Positions 1 to 12,198 of a DNA stretch of 64,000 nucleotides are shown one piece after another. Below the pieces are notes generated by a model. That model did not search any database, was not told the DNA's origin, and was given only the letters and a program-made list of their open reading frames with translations. How positions within the stretch are numbered: position 1 is the stretch's first letter; each line of letters starts with the position of its first letter. The stretch is taken from the NCBI GenBank assembly GCA_002914805.1, contig JXTB01000236.1:514050-578049 (forward strand). The letters run 5' to 3'. This stretch comes from Parasponia andersonii. Its lineage: Eukaryota > Streptophyta > Magnoliopsida > Rosales > Cannabaceae. The translations under genes and the position numbers were made by a program.

Positions 1-1804
1 GCCAAGTTAAAGTGTCAACAACTTCAATGACCATATTCTTAATTTCCTCTATAACTTGTAGAAAATTGGCGATAATAGAATTTGGTAAAGACCAATCATA
101 ATCAAACGTAACATCACCAACAACTGCCTCAAAACTAGGCTCTGTGGTGCCTGCATAATCAATCATATCAACCAAAGGAGTGCCTAGCCAATTGTCCTTC
201 CAGAATCGGACTTCAGAATGTCAACCCACTGCCCAAATGCATTCATTAACAAGTGGTTGAATATGAGACCGCAATCCACATCAAACAGAAGATTTCCAAA
301 ACTGCCTTTGAGCGAAGCCAGTAGAAAAGAATCAGTCCCTTAGGAAATGGTAAACAAAAGAACTAGAAGTCATCAGACTCCAAGTAAGTTTTTTTAAAAT
401 GGCTGCATTAAGAATGTTAGGATCATGGAGACCTAAATCACCATCTTTCTTAGGCTTACAACACATTCTCCAGGAGGCGGTAACTAAGTTAGACGTCTTG
501 GAAGATTCGGACCAAAGGAAATTTCTAATGGCGAGGTCAACTTCCTCAAAAGATTAACAGGCCACTTGTAAACTTGAAAAGAATAAACTAACTGACCCAT
601 AATGACGGAATTAATCAAACTTACTCTTCCTATCAAAGATAGAGAAAGACCTTTCTAATATTTAAGATTAGCATTGATTTTATCAAGAATTGGCTGAAAA
701 ATCGATCGCTTTAGAGTACCCACAAAAAGAGAGACACCAAGATACAAAAAAATAAATCCATCTTTCCTAATACTAGTGAGTGACAGAAAATCTAAAATCC
801 AACTAGGAGGAACAACTCAACAAAAATAAAGAAAAGATTTATTAAAATTCACCTTTTGACCAAGTACCTCATAGTGCTTGAAAGCTTGAATGATAACTTT
901 AATATTAGACTTGGAAGTGCGGGTAAACAAAAGAACATTATTAGTAAATAAAAAAAAAAAATAGGTGCTTTCTCCTTTCTCATGGAGGTCATCGGAATAA
1001 GATCACTGGTTTGAACCAATTGGATAAGATAACGACTGAGATAATCTTTGGCTAAAACAAACAACAAAAGAGAAAGAAAGTCTCCTTGACAAACAATTCG
1101 TGAGCAGGAAAAGTAACCATAAGGAGTCCTATTAATTAAGATGAATAAATGAGCTGAATGGAAAATGTTATCCACCTATTGAACAAAAAAATCACCAAAA
1201 CCAAAAGATAAAAGGATAGCCTTAATAAAATCCCATCTCAAAGTATCAAAGGTTTTCCTAATGTTCAATTTCATGGCAAAATTACCTACAAAACTTTTCT
1301 TGTCTAAACAATTGTAGCATTTCGAAGTACCAACAATACAATTTCTAATGTTTCTGTCCAGAACAAATCCAAATTGATTCGGAGAAATAATTCGTGAGCA
1401 AATAAAACCCAGATGATCAGCCAGAATTTTAGTGATCAATTTATAAAGAAAATTCTCGAGGACTATAGGTCGGTATTGATCAATAGAAAGAGCATGCTCA
1501 ACCTTTGGAATTAACACCAAAAATTGGAATTAAGGCTAAGAGAAATAATACCAGAACCAAAAAATTCTTGGACAACACGAACCACATCCGTATTCATAAT
1601 ATCCCAACAGGCACAAGAATACTTTCTAGAAAATCCATCTAGACCCAGTGTACTAGAAGCATTCATAGCAAACACTGCCAACCAAACTTCCTCAGGAGAA
1701 GAAACATGACAAAGTTCAAGATTATCTGAAGTAGAAACAAGTGTCAGAATAACTCCATTTATATTTAAATAATCAGCAACACAACAATGAGAAGCTGTAA
1801 ACAA
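1..1804 (-). pseudogene. LINE ORF2 reverse transcriptase remnant
   Basis: Minus-strand frames at 1176-1520 and 849-1175 carry plant LINE RT signatures: LIPKV..A.SIDQYRPI, a KIITKILADHL-like stretch, RIISPNQFGFV, then FDTLRWDF, and further on CSR.VCQGDFLSLLLFVLA (the block usually read as RQGDPLSPLLFVLAED). The YADD catalytic block expected next (about 900-960) is not recognisable in frame and the DPLSP motif is altered. At least three frames are needed to follow the domain. An upstream frame (1511-1804) holds the SPEEVWLAVFAMN...LGLDGFS stretch that precedes RT in these elements (canonical form: DGF motif). Non-functional. Confidence 0.85.
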
Positions 1805-2972
1805 ATTTTTGTAAAACGACTATATGTGCGTGGAAATCAAATTAGCATTATCTACAATATCATCACCAATCTTCATGTGACTTAGAACCTTGTTGGAATG
1901 ACGATGTTTTACCATATTATGGAAAAAAGAAGTATTCATATCTCACTCTTTAAGCCATTTGACCCGACTTTGCTCACGGAAATAAGTTTCTTCTTGAGAC
2001 AACAAAAAGTCTAGAGAATTAAGAGCCTCAATTTCTTGGAACAAAAGTGAATCAGAAATTCCGTCATTTGCCAGACATTCTTCGAAGAAGAAACTCGTTC
2101 ATTAGCTTTGGAAATATTAAGACGAAGATCACCGAAAACTTGTCAGTTCCAAACTTTCAATTCCTTAAGTTTTTTAATCAAGAGTGCCATAGGCGAACTA
2201 GGAAAAGGCCGAGCCCAAACTTTAGCAACAAGCTCTTTGAAAGAAGGGTGAAACAACCACATACCTTAGAAACAAAATGGTCTAGGTCCAATTAAAATAT
2301 CCTTTGATGAAGATATCAAAAATTTGTAATGATCTGAATGAACACGGGGTAAACAAAGACAAGATAGATACTGCCAATGTTCGAGATAATCCTGATTACA
2401 AAAAGCTCTATCAAGATGGGACAGTGCAATCTTACCCCTTCTAAATCCACGCTAAGTATATAAGGGGCCTTGAGTATCCAAATCAGTCAAGTTACACAGG
2501 GTGATGCCAGCACGAAATTCTTCACAAAATTGGCGCTTTAGAATTCCTATAGTTTCATGAGCTCCTATAAAAAAATTGAAATCACCCAATATAAGCTAGT
2601 AATGTGCAGAGAAGCCAAAGAATCCTATAAATCATGATGAATAATATAATTACAGCTGGTATAAACAAAGCTTACAGAAAACAAATCACCATGAAACTTA
2701 AAAGATGCAGAAACATGCTATGAGTGAGAAGCCATGACCTGAAAATTTGAAATAGAAGCAGATCGAAAGATCCAAATTGACATAATTGATTTATCATTCT
2801 GAGCCACAAAATCAAAAACCAATTGCCCTCCAATAATGGATAAGAATAGAAGTAAACATGCATATTGTCTCAGCTAGACAAAGAAGATAAGGCCTATACC
2901 GAAGATATAAATCCTTCAAAGAATGGCGAGTCTCCAAATTGGAAACAAATTTACAGTTCTTGTATAAGATTT

Positions 2973-5005
2973 TCATTGAGAAATATTTTTAGAAGACCGT
3001 GTAAATGGTCTAGTAAATTGAGCTTGAGATGCCTTCTTTTTCTTTTTTGATTGAACCTCTTGCCAACCTTCATCCTTCGAAGCAAAAATTTTTGACGGAG
3101 AAAGATCGCTTGTGTTAAGACTATCATTTGCAGATTCTTGAAAACAAGAAGAGTTTTTCCCTTGAGAATGGACTTTAATCTGATCGTCTAAGAGATCCTT
3201 GAAGGCATTCTTATTACATTGATCTAAGGGTAAAGTGCCCATATTCGCTATTGTATCCCCAACAACATTAGAGGTACCAACTTTTATCCCCTTGTGGTTT
3301 ATAGCTTTTTGATTCTCCAAATAATCCAAAATTTCCTCCCAACTCTTCTTTTTTGTCTTATTTACCTGAGATGAACTAAGAACCTAATCATGCTCCTCCA
3401 AATTTGAGACCCCTTGGTCACCATTTTTCAGCAATGAAAAGGTATTTGCATCTGGAATATCATTAGCCTTTGGTTACTTAGTGATGGGCCAAAAAACAGC
3501 TTTGAGAGATTTAGAGTGATATTTGTCTTGTCTTTTGTCACCATCTTTTGTGGGTACCTATTTATGGACACATCTATAATTGGAGGCTTTATGACCGATG
3601 AACTTGTAAGAAGAACAAAAAGAGGGCAGTCTCTCATTTTCAAGAGGAATAAATAAACAATCACTGCCCACTTCCACCATCAAGGAATCAGAAATAGGCT
3701 AAGATAAATCAATATCGATAATCATTTGAGCATAATGGCCAAATTCTTCGTTCAAACTCATCTCATCAAATTTGATTGGAACGCCAACTCTTCTTGTTAA
3801 ATCTGATAGGATTTGTCTATCCCAATAAACCCACGACAATTCATGAAAACGAACCCAAACCTGAGCATTTGTTGAACTTTGAGTGTGTGGATTAAAATTA
3901 GGGAATCAGGGTTGCAAACAAAGGACACTTGGTTTTAAATTTAATGAGCCCAAACCCCAAACTTTGGCTTTATCAACTTCTGAAGACAATAAAATATGGA
4001 AACAATCTCTTCCATGGGAAATTAACATCATAAAGAAGAAGGACCTCAAACTAATTGAAGTTTGAACTTGAGATCAACTAGTTTCCATGGTAAATCACCA
4101 TTCGATGAAAAAATTCTACCAATGAGAGAAAATTAGCACAACTCCAAATGATTTTAAAAAATAGTTTCATTGACTTTTACACAAATGTAGTTACCTTTTA
4201 TTGAGGGCTTCGAGGATTCAAGTGCAATATTGGTTGCGTTCATGGCAGTAGGACTTGCCACCTGACCATGTATGGCTGAATTGCCCAAAACTTAAGCAAA
4301 GGAAGGGCCAACTCCACGTCCTATAATAACTAATCTAGGATTTAGCTTGGCCTAATAAGAAACTCTATTCACATCATCAGGATTAGTAACCTTATCAGAA
4401 GAATTAATAATAGTGTAACCAGGTTTAGAAGCAAGCAGCGCAATTGCCCTAGGCAAGTGAGTATATCCTAAAATTGATGCATCCAGATTCTTGCCTAATC
4501 CTAAAACATCTCCATGCACAACCCTAGGGGAATGACCAACTATGTCAACTCTAGCTGCTATAACTCCCATCCCTAAATCACCAACCTTAGTCGACCAGTC
4601 CCTATCACGGGGAACCACTGTACTAATTGACCTAAAAAGGATTAGCAACCCTAGTCAGCTCTTCAACCAACCCATGAGTACTTTGCAACTAATTAGAAGA
4701 AACCCTAACTCTTACTAACCCATGAGCACCTTGCATCTCCATCCCATGAGTGCCTCTACCCTCTAAGAATAAATCTGATCAAAAGACCTATCTTTCTTCA
4801 ACGAAAACCCCTCAAGCAAAGCATCTATGTTAATCGATTGCTGCTGCCTATTAACAGCCGCCACTAACTCCATATTAGGGTTTAAAAAATCCATATCAGA
4901 ATCAACAATAAGGCCAAGATTCACATTTGATTTCAACTTAAAATCATTGACAGCATAACCAGAAGGAAAAAAGGAAGTCGTATAATGATCTAATTTAGGA
5001 GACAC
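2973..5005 (-). pseudogene. LINE ORF1 (DUF4283-like, zinc-knuckle) remnant
   Basis: The minus-strand reading starts with an 80-residue frame at 4763-5005 containing NINALLEGFSLKK-like N-terminal gag sequence. About 3700-3900 reads AQVWVRFHELSWVYWDRQIL in pieces, followed by EFGHYAQMIIDIDLS, which is the DUF4283 pattern of plant LINE ORF1 proteins. Around 3590-3640 a CCHC knuckle is left as LPSFCSSYKFIGHKAS..RC, with its second Cys replaced by Tyr. The tail (2973-3329) is a Lys/Ser-rich 118-residue frame ending close to the endonuclease region. Stops and frameshifts separate all these pieces. The protein would bind element RNA and help retrotransposition; this copy cannot. Confidence 0.7.
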
Positions 5006-5159
5006 GATTAAAAATTGGAGAAGAAATCGTAGGGTAAAAATGCCTAAAGAGAAAACACTAGCAGAGTAATAAAACGTATCTTGATCCTTCTTCTAGGTAC
5101 TTTGGTATCCAATTCATTACCTCGAATGTGGCATGATATCACATCTCAAGTTGAAAGCT

Positions 5160-6860
5160 GCCAATATATATATATATATATATTAAAAATAAATATGTAG
5201 ACATATAATTGAAATCAATTTAGGCAATCTTTAAAGCCCTTATCTTGCATAAATATTTTTTAAAAATAAATGTTACTCTGAAATGGAGAGGTGCATCTAA
5301 TGAGTTCCTTAATCACATCAATCCCACGTAAGACCAAAGTACATGAGAATTAGAGTATTACACTTTGTTTGAAAAAATGTGTGTTTTTTTCTTTTTATAA
5401 CTAATTGGTTGAGTATATGTATTTTTATCTTGGTATAGGATTGGGTTATAGTCCCACAATGTAAAATTTAGGGACTAGTCAACCACCATTTACTATGAAA
5501 GTAGCCCATATTTGAAAATTAATTTTGTATTTATCTTAGGTAGAAATCTGCTATAGCAGGTTTGGATAACCTGCTATATGACTTTGTCTAAGCATAACAA
5601 GGGTTATTTTGGTCTTCTTTAACATTTTGAAATATCTATATTTTGAAATATCTATAAGTATTTGAACCTCCACATAAAAAAATAAATGATATGTAACATT
5701 ATTATTTCTTTAAGTAACGTGAAAAACTTGTTTAGGCAACAATACAAGGCCAATAAAGTAATATTTTTGGAAAAAAAAAATATAGCATGGAACTATAGCC
5801 TAAGCTTTAAAGTTTAGCCTAACTATTTTTCTTGAAAAAAAAAAAGAGTTAAGACCAACTATGTAGCATTTGAAATATATCCTATTCGAATTATTGAGAA
5901 ATTAGTATATGTCTGATTACAACTATAAAATAGATATTTTTTAATGATTAAATATTTGTATGGATTATATTAATATAATGAAATCAGTTATAATGTTTAT
6001 TACCTTTTTATAAAAAAAAAAAAACATTACTAATTGGACTCATGAATAACTATTGTATTTATCCAAAAATATTTTTTTTTCTTTTTTCCCTAATGACCAA
6101 GCAGATTATATAATTATTTATTTAAGAAAAAGAGAAAGATATCCTCTAACGTGAAAATTAATACAGGAGAAGAATCAAGCTCCACAATACAAGATTGGCC
6201 AACATTAATGGCAGAACTTAGCATAGACAAAAATGTTTAGGAGATAGAAATTGCAGATATATTAGATAAAGAATTGAAATTTGTTGCTATTGTAGGAGTC
6301 TTTTCATACAACATACTCTAACTTTATAGGTTTTGGTACTTGTGGAGATGATAGTAAAAAAGACTCACCAATATATTGTATATACAGTACAGATGAGCTT
6401 AATAGACTCACTAATATATTTCTAGGGTAAAGTTGTTTGTTCTCTTTTATTTGAGAATTTGGACCTTTTCTCCCTCTATTTTTACACAAGAATATCCTCA
6501 AAATTTTTATGAATAAAAAAGGAAAAAAGAAAAGGAAAAAACCTCTTCAGCCTTTTATAATTTTTGTCATGCATTTACCTCTCAATTGTTCACAGCTGTC
6601 AGATCAAAGTCAATTAGCTTTAACGGTTAGATTACCAACTAGTCCCAAAGTAGGATTGTATCTTTGAACTTTACTTATATATTAGTTTTAGTTTATATAT
6701 TGAGTACATTAGTTTTTATACCAAATATATCACATTTAGACTTCGTATAAATATTGATATACTAGTTAATTTGCTACATTTGAAAAATATATATTTATTT
6801 AAATTGGCCCACATAAGCTAACATCTGAAGCTCCCCTAGGTCAACCTTTGTTTTGGATTG
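5160..6860. other. Gene-free AT-rich stretch
   Basis: No coding frame here resembles a known protein. It contains an (AT)n run at about 5164-5182, a 16-17 bp direct duplication around 5624-5657 (ttttgaaatatctata twice), several poly(A) runs, and a short perfect inverted repeat at 5552-5578. The only frame of note (minus, 6304-6501, 65 aa) has no recognisable motif. Confidence 0.6.
5549..5578. repeat. Small perfect inverted repeat (hairpin)
   Basis: tatagcaggt (5552-5561) is followed after a 7-base loop by its exact reverse complement acctgctata (5569-5578). The left arm also overlaps a 12-base self-complementary palindrome, ctgctatagcag (5549-5560). No gene, terminator context or transposon end is visible around it, so a role is not claimed. 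Confidence 0.5.
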
Positions 6861-6868
6861 TAATTTTG

Positions 6869-8192
6869 TCAAAAATTCTTTAATAATCTGATATTTAAGC
6901 TTTTACTATACACCTTTTGGCCTAAAAATTGTCTAGTAAATTCTTTTAGCCTTTTAAAAAGCTCAGCCAAATTGGCCCTAGATGATGCTTCTCCATGGCT
7001 TCTCTGAGGTTTGGCATGTTCTTGACAAATTATGAGTGTTGTTGCCAACACCAGAATATATCCCACATACCCTAGCCTTGTTGACAATGTCAGGTGTTGC
7101 CTATACAGGAACACCCTTCCTAGAAAATCCTTGATGCCCTGTTCCTTTCGTCTTGAGAATGACCAGCTCTTTGATAATGTTACAATTATCATAATGTATA
7201 CCAGGTTTTACTTGACTAGGGTTGCTTCCTTTGCAACCTTTTTTTCATATTCATCTTTTACAAATGTTGCTAGGTGAGTAATCTCATCTTTTGCAAGCTT
7301 GTATAAGGTTTCGATCTTAAAAGCATAATAGTTCATCATATTACAATCAGAATCCATACTGAACATGTCTACAAGTTCCCTTTGATCATCTAATTCTTCA
7401 CTATTCTGTAGCCTTGGCTATGAACTTTCTGAATCCTTACGCTAGCATTGCAAGACGAGTGAGTTTGGCATAACCCTGATATTAAGAATATTCATGCATG
7501 TATGCTCATAGCGGTACCCATCACTCTCAAACAACGAACACATATATTTGAATTCATTATTGCTGTTGTAATAGCACACTAGCTTCGTACACTGTATAAC
7601 CATGTTGGTACTTTCTCAAACTTAGAACATTGTACTCTCCTTGAACCTCATGATTAGATATCGTGTGGGGTTCTCTTTACTTATTTGCAAGGCCACTTTG
7701 TTGTACAAGTCCCTGAGAGAAGATTTCACCCTTTTATTTGTAAGTGTCTGAGAATATCTTTTGGGGATGATAGTTATGGAGACGTAGACTTGCTGTTTAG
7801 TCAAATTGCAATTATGTGTGAAGCATTTTAAATATAGAGAAGTCAAGTGTGGAAAAAAAATTCTCGTAGTGAATAACTAGCCATCGAATTCATGGTTTCA
7901 CATCGTTGGGTTGTTCTTATCCCACTCCAATTTTCCTCTTAAATAAGCCTCTGCCTAATTATCCCTCAGTTTCGTAAACTTGACAACACCAATCGATTTC
8001 AACCAAATCAAAATGTTCTAATAAAGTGGACCATTTTCGATTGAACTCGCCCTCAGTGTAGTAGTTATAAGTAAAGTAGACAAATTCTTGCTTAAATGGT
8101 AGGCCTTTAATATTTCTTGTTGCGTTGTCACTATGATGCCAACCACATAAACGAAGGAATAGTAATATTACAATCCTCATAATTAGGATCAC
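6869..8192 (-). pseudogene. FAR1/FHY3-like (MULE transposase-derived) pseudogene fragment
   Basis: On the minus strand, 8192-7959 reads CGWHHSDNATRNIKGLPFKQ, then F..KWSTLLEHFDLVEIDWCCQVYETE, which fits the end of the MULE transposase domain of FAR1-RELATED proteins (pattern: C.WHI..NA...L....F...F......EF...W..L...YDL..N.WL...Y). Further on, about 7560-7450 gives a degenerate SWIM finger (CSLFESDGYRYEHTC), in the pattern CxC..FE..G..C.H, and 7622-7846 gives IPKRYSQTLTNKRVKS, like the IP.RYI..RWTK stretch of the family. Stops and frameshifts separate these parts, the N-terminal FAR1 DNA-binding domain is missing, and the 6869-7192 frame is not clearly related. Intact members are nuclear regulators derived from Mutator-like transposases; this piece could be a dead gene or a dead MULE. 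Confidence 0.6.
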
Positions 8193-8241
8193 AATATATT
8201 AAAATAATTGAAGATTTTTCATTTTTTATATAGTTTAAAAT

Positions 8242-9703
8242 TGTTGGCATCTATGCCCTATTAACATTTTTTGTAATGATATTTTAAGTTTAATACAGAT
8301 ATTTTGCTTTTATCTATTTCATAAAATATTCCAAAGGTAAGAATATATATTGTTGATTCATGCTTTATATCATCAAGTCTTATACTTATGTTTTGAAGTC
8401 AACAAATATATGATTAAGAACTAATAATCTATTTGAGTGTGTAGCAATCTAAATTAAAAAGATTATAAGACATTCAAGATGGACTATAGAAAAGAGCTTG
8501 ACAAAGATCAAGAATATAAAACTTAGACTAGCAAATATTAATTACTTAGTTCTTGTATTTGAATACTTGTTTACATATAATATGATCTTAATGGCTCAAG
8601 TTTTTCTAAAAATAAAAAATTTTCAAATCAATACAGTCAAACTATTTTATCATCAATTAAAGGTTGAAAATTTATTTTGCACAAGTTTTTAAATTAATTT
8701 ATAAATTTCTGTAGTATCTACATTTCATAAAATTCAATTTAAGAAGTCACAATTTTGAAAAGAATTAAAAAAGGCTTGAAATAAAATTAAAACATTCCCT
8801 CTGGTATTTTTAGCAGACTGAATCCCCATTTTCGGTCTATCGATTCTCTGCCGATTTTTAATAGTTTTTTTCAAATTCGACCGTTAGAACTACACTATCA
8901 ACAATTAGTATTTTTAGTCTACCAAAAATGTACTTTTGATCTACTAAAAATGATAACTTGTCTATCAAATAGTCTAAAACGACTAGTTTTCATTTAAAAT
9001 TTATAAATAGAAGCTTTTCTAAGATTTGTAACGAGTTTTGAATATCCTTACGTTGCTCATATCATATCTTTAAGTTGTTCCAATAATTTTTGTGATCTAA
9101 ACTTTCAAATCTACTTTTTCACAAAAATCACTTGAGCCAAACTAGACCATATCTTATGTTCATATTTATTCTCTCTAAATTTATCTTGTATTAATTATCT
9201 TCATTAGAGATAGATTCTAGCTGAGTGATTCAACCAAAAATAAAACACAAATTGTAATTGTGAAGTGAGATTGATACCGGATTTATAAACAACTCAGTGT
9301 AGGTAAAATTTGTACCGAAGCCTAAACAATAAGAGTTAGGCATAATAGAGCTAGATTCAAGGCTATTATAAAGGCGTGAGTGTACCTAAAGAGAAATCAC
9401 TCGTTGTATGCAAAGGTCGGTCAAACTCATTCTCTTGATTCGATAGTAGAAAGCTTGAAGAGTGTTGCCAAAAGCTAGGGACGTAGACAAACCTCCGTGT
9501 TTGTTAGATTTCGTAAAAATAACGTTTATATTTCTCAATTCTTATCTCTTTAATTTATTTACCTTGAGCTTGTGCAAGTTATTTAGCTATTATATTTTAT
9601 ATTGTCATTACTTGAATAATTCATTTGCTTATCTTGAAAAGTTTGCAAAAATTTTTAAAACCCAATTCATCTCTCTCTTGGGTTAGCTAATCTTAGGATA
9701 ACA
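8242..9703 (+). mobile_element. Old SIRE/Maximus-like Ty1/copia LTR (probably solo)
   Basis: The stretch starts TGTTGGCATCTATGCCCTAT and ends with the block ACCCAATTCATCTCTCTCTTGGGTT followed by ..GGATAACA, both typical of SIRE-type copia LTRs. In between lie the usual 'agcctaaac..taagagttaggc', 'gattcaaggct' and 'gttgccaaaagctagggacgtag' segments (9320-9490). The sequence is AT-enriched and diverged. No internal coding region, PBS or polypurine tract follows, so it is probably a solo LTR. I could not confirm a target duplication; both ends are placed by the TG...CA rule and by similarity remembered from the family. Confidence 0.6.
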
Positions 9704-12198
9704 TATATATTAAATGCAAAAAATCCCAAGGCTCTAACGTTAAAAGTTGATAATAGAATTATTGACATAAAAAACTATAGGCTCCAATCTTAAAAGTTGA
9801 TAATATAATTATCAATTATTTATATAACGATAATATAATTATCAATTATTTATATAATGAGCGATGTGTGGTAGACATAATTTTAATATGAACAATAGTG
9901 TTAGCCTAGTATATGTGATATTATAAATATAATAATTTAGAATCACAAACACCCATATAAATATACTAAGGTCACAAATAATATAAATAATTAAGTAGAG
10001 TATATTTCCTATGGAGATTGAATACCAAACTTGTTAAAAACAAATTGTTTTAGTTCTAAAATTATCCAAACAATTATAAAAATATCTAAAATAAAATGCA
10101 AAATATAAATTAAATAAGTGAAAAATATAAATTAAATAAATGCTTATAAAATAAATGAAGAAATTTGTAATACTGCATACATATTAAGGAGAAAGGGGAA
10201 AAAAAGAAAAATAAATAAATAAGCGAAAGAGAAAAGACATAAAGGCCAAACAATGTTCCTTTGTTTTCTGATGTTAAAACTTTTACGAGTTTTGTTAGGT
10301 GTCGTTCGTGTCACTATATTCCCCGTTATAGGAATAGAGTGACTCATAATCTAACTACTTCTGGCATGTACAGAGTTGAGTCTATTCTTAGGACTTGAGT
10401 TAATAAAATTCTTCGTTGCTAAACCCAACCACCCCCCCAAACAAAAAAAAAATAAGTTATCTTAGATAATGGGACTAATTGAGATTACACTTGTATATAT
10501 GCATGCGAACTAAAGCATGTTTAATTGTCTGGAGACTTAGTAATTGTGATGGTCAACACTGGCTACTCTGATTGCTATTTCAACATTTTGAATCATCTTT
10601 TAAACTATTGCAAATATATTGGTGTCCTTTCATATACTACCAGGATATTTTAATGCATATAAAGAAAGTTTATAAAAATCTGATCGATGACTATGCATTG
10701 ACTCCATTGGCTAGTATATATCTAGTATTTTTGCAGTTTATAAATTAACCAAGGTAAGGTGGCAAACTATCATTCGTGGGAAAGGGAGGAGGTAAAGTCT
10801 CTAGGGACAGATGATTTCTGTCGAGGTTTGATTGCATTCTACTTAAAATAAAAAAAAATATATATATGTAATAAAGCCTGGAAAATCAAGTAATAAATTA
10901 TAAACGGGGAAGTCAAACATTTAACATTCGTTCCTATGCAAATTACCTTTTTTCGCTAAATCTATGCAAATTACCTGGCTTGAATAAATTAGTTGTTCTT
11001 CCATTATGTCGGTTTTGCTTCTAACCGGAAGTCTGTTCCGACTTAACTATATTGATAAAGTCTTTTTTTTTTTCCGTAAGAATGAAAAAAATAGAACAAT
11101 ATAAATAAAGTACAACTATAAAATACCAACAGTCCGAAAAAATTATGTTATTTTTTTTCCCATTACAATTAAAAACAAAATAATCATTTGCAACAATTAG
11201 GATCGCCTAGTTATAATAAGCAAATATATGATTTATTTGGTCATAAAATATGTATAACAACATTTACTCAAACAAAAACATGTATAACAACAATTTTAAT
11301 TTCCAAAGAAATTAAGTATAAGAAGTACACATGAAAGCCAAAAAGGAGGAAACAATGACAAATGTGAAAAGAAGGGGAAAAAAAGTTAGCATCGTTTGAA
11401 TGGAGGTGAGTGATATGTCCGATAAAAAAAAAAAATTCATGGGAATTAATTGCTAAAAAAAAAACATGTTATTGTGTTTTCCATTCACGGATATTTAATT
11501 AAGAAACATGTTCACCTATATTGTAGAGAATATAAAGTAATATTAACAAAAGAAAAATAATAATAATTATAAACACTAATAAAATAAAGAATGAAAAATG
11601 AGAATGAAAATTACCAAGTAGGAAATTAAGTACGGAATGTGAAAGAAAAAAAAAAATCCAACCTATCAGGTCATTAGCAAGTTATCCACTACTTGTACAA
11701 ATAAAATACTTTCTAAATTAACATACACATTAACTAAATCAATTTTTTTTTTTTTTTACATTACTAATCTTCTCCTAACCATTCATTCAAAATCCAACAA
11801 TCCAAAATAAAAATACAAAATAATGCAATATCTATCGAAGAAGTACCCATATATATTGGCAGCATTCAAAATGAGACGTGATATCATTCCACATTCGAGC
11901 CAACGAATTGGATTAAATTAGAAATATAAGTTTTTAAAAAAAAGTAACAAAAGAAACTCAAAATAAATAATTAATAATCACGTATGTTAGAAGGGGCTTT
12001 TAAGTCCCACTTCAATGAGAATACAAGGAGGTACATCCTTAGTTTCTTATAAAAAGATCTCTACTGAGTGTTGAAACCTTGGGTTATTTTAATTTGTATT
12101 TATTTTCTGAAAATCACATAAAAATGTCACATAAGAATTATCCATTAAAATTTACGAAAATAGAAAATAGAAAATCGATCGATTGAAACTTTCACCAT
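9704..12198. other. Gene-free AT-rich stretch
   Basis: Only short AT-rich frames occur; the longest (minus 10144-10347, 67 aa) has no motif. It holds a 23-bp duplication near 10097-10139, homopolymer runs, and at 11850-11917 an inverted copy of a segment found at 5107-5175 (about 85% alike by eye). Nothing else can be assigned. Confidence 0.6.
9746..9860. repeat. Short tandem repeat, 30-bp unit
   Basis: A unit of about 30 bases built on gataatataattatcaatt starts at 9799 and again at 9829, with a diverged partial copy at 9746. The unit is itself nearly palindromic (ataattat). No function is evident. Confidence 0.5.

Larger units (their letters stand above)
1..5110 (-). mobile_element. Degenerate L1-like LINE retrotransposon, 3' part beyond window edge
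   Basis: Read on the minus strand, the block gives the normal order of a plant LINE: an ORF1 with a DUF4283-like domain and degenerate zinc knuckle (about 5005 down to 2973), a badly decayed endonuclease region (about 2900-1800) and a reverse transcriptase (1804 downwards). The frame is broken many times by stops and shifts, so nothing here can make a working protein. The 3' end, including the zf-RVT region and poly(A) tail, lies outside the window. The 5' end is placed near 5110 because ORF1 begins at 5005 and the sequence changes to simple AT repeats just beyond. Decay is heavy, so the insertion is old. Family assignment is secure from the RT motifs; exact ends are not. Confidence 0.85.

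Noticed and set aside
10144..10347. 67-residue minus frame as a small gene
   Set aside because: AT-rich sequence, no motif, no promoter or splice context.
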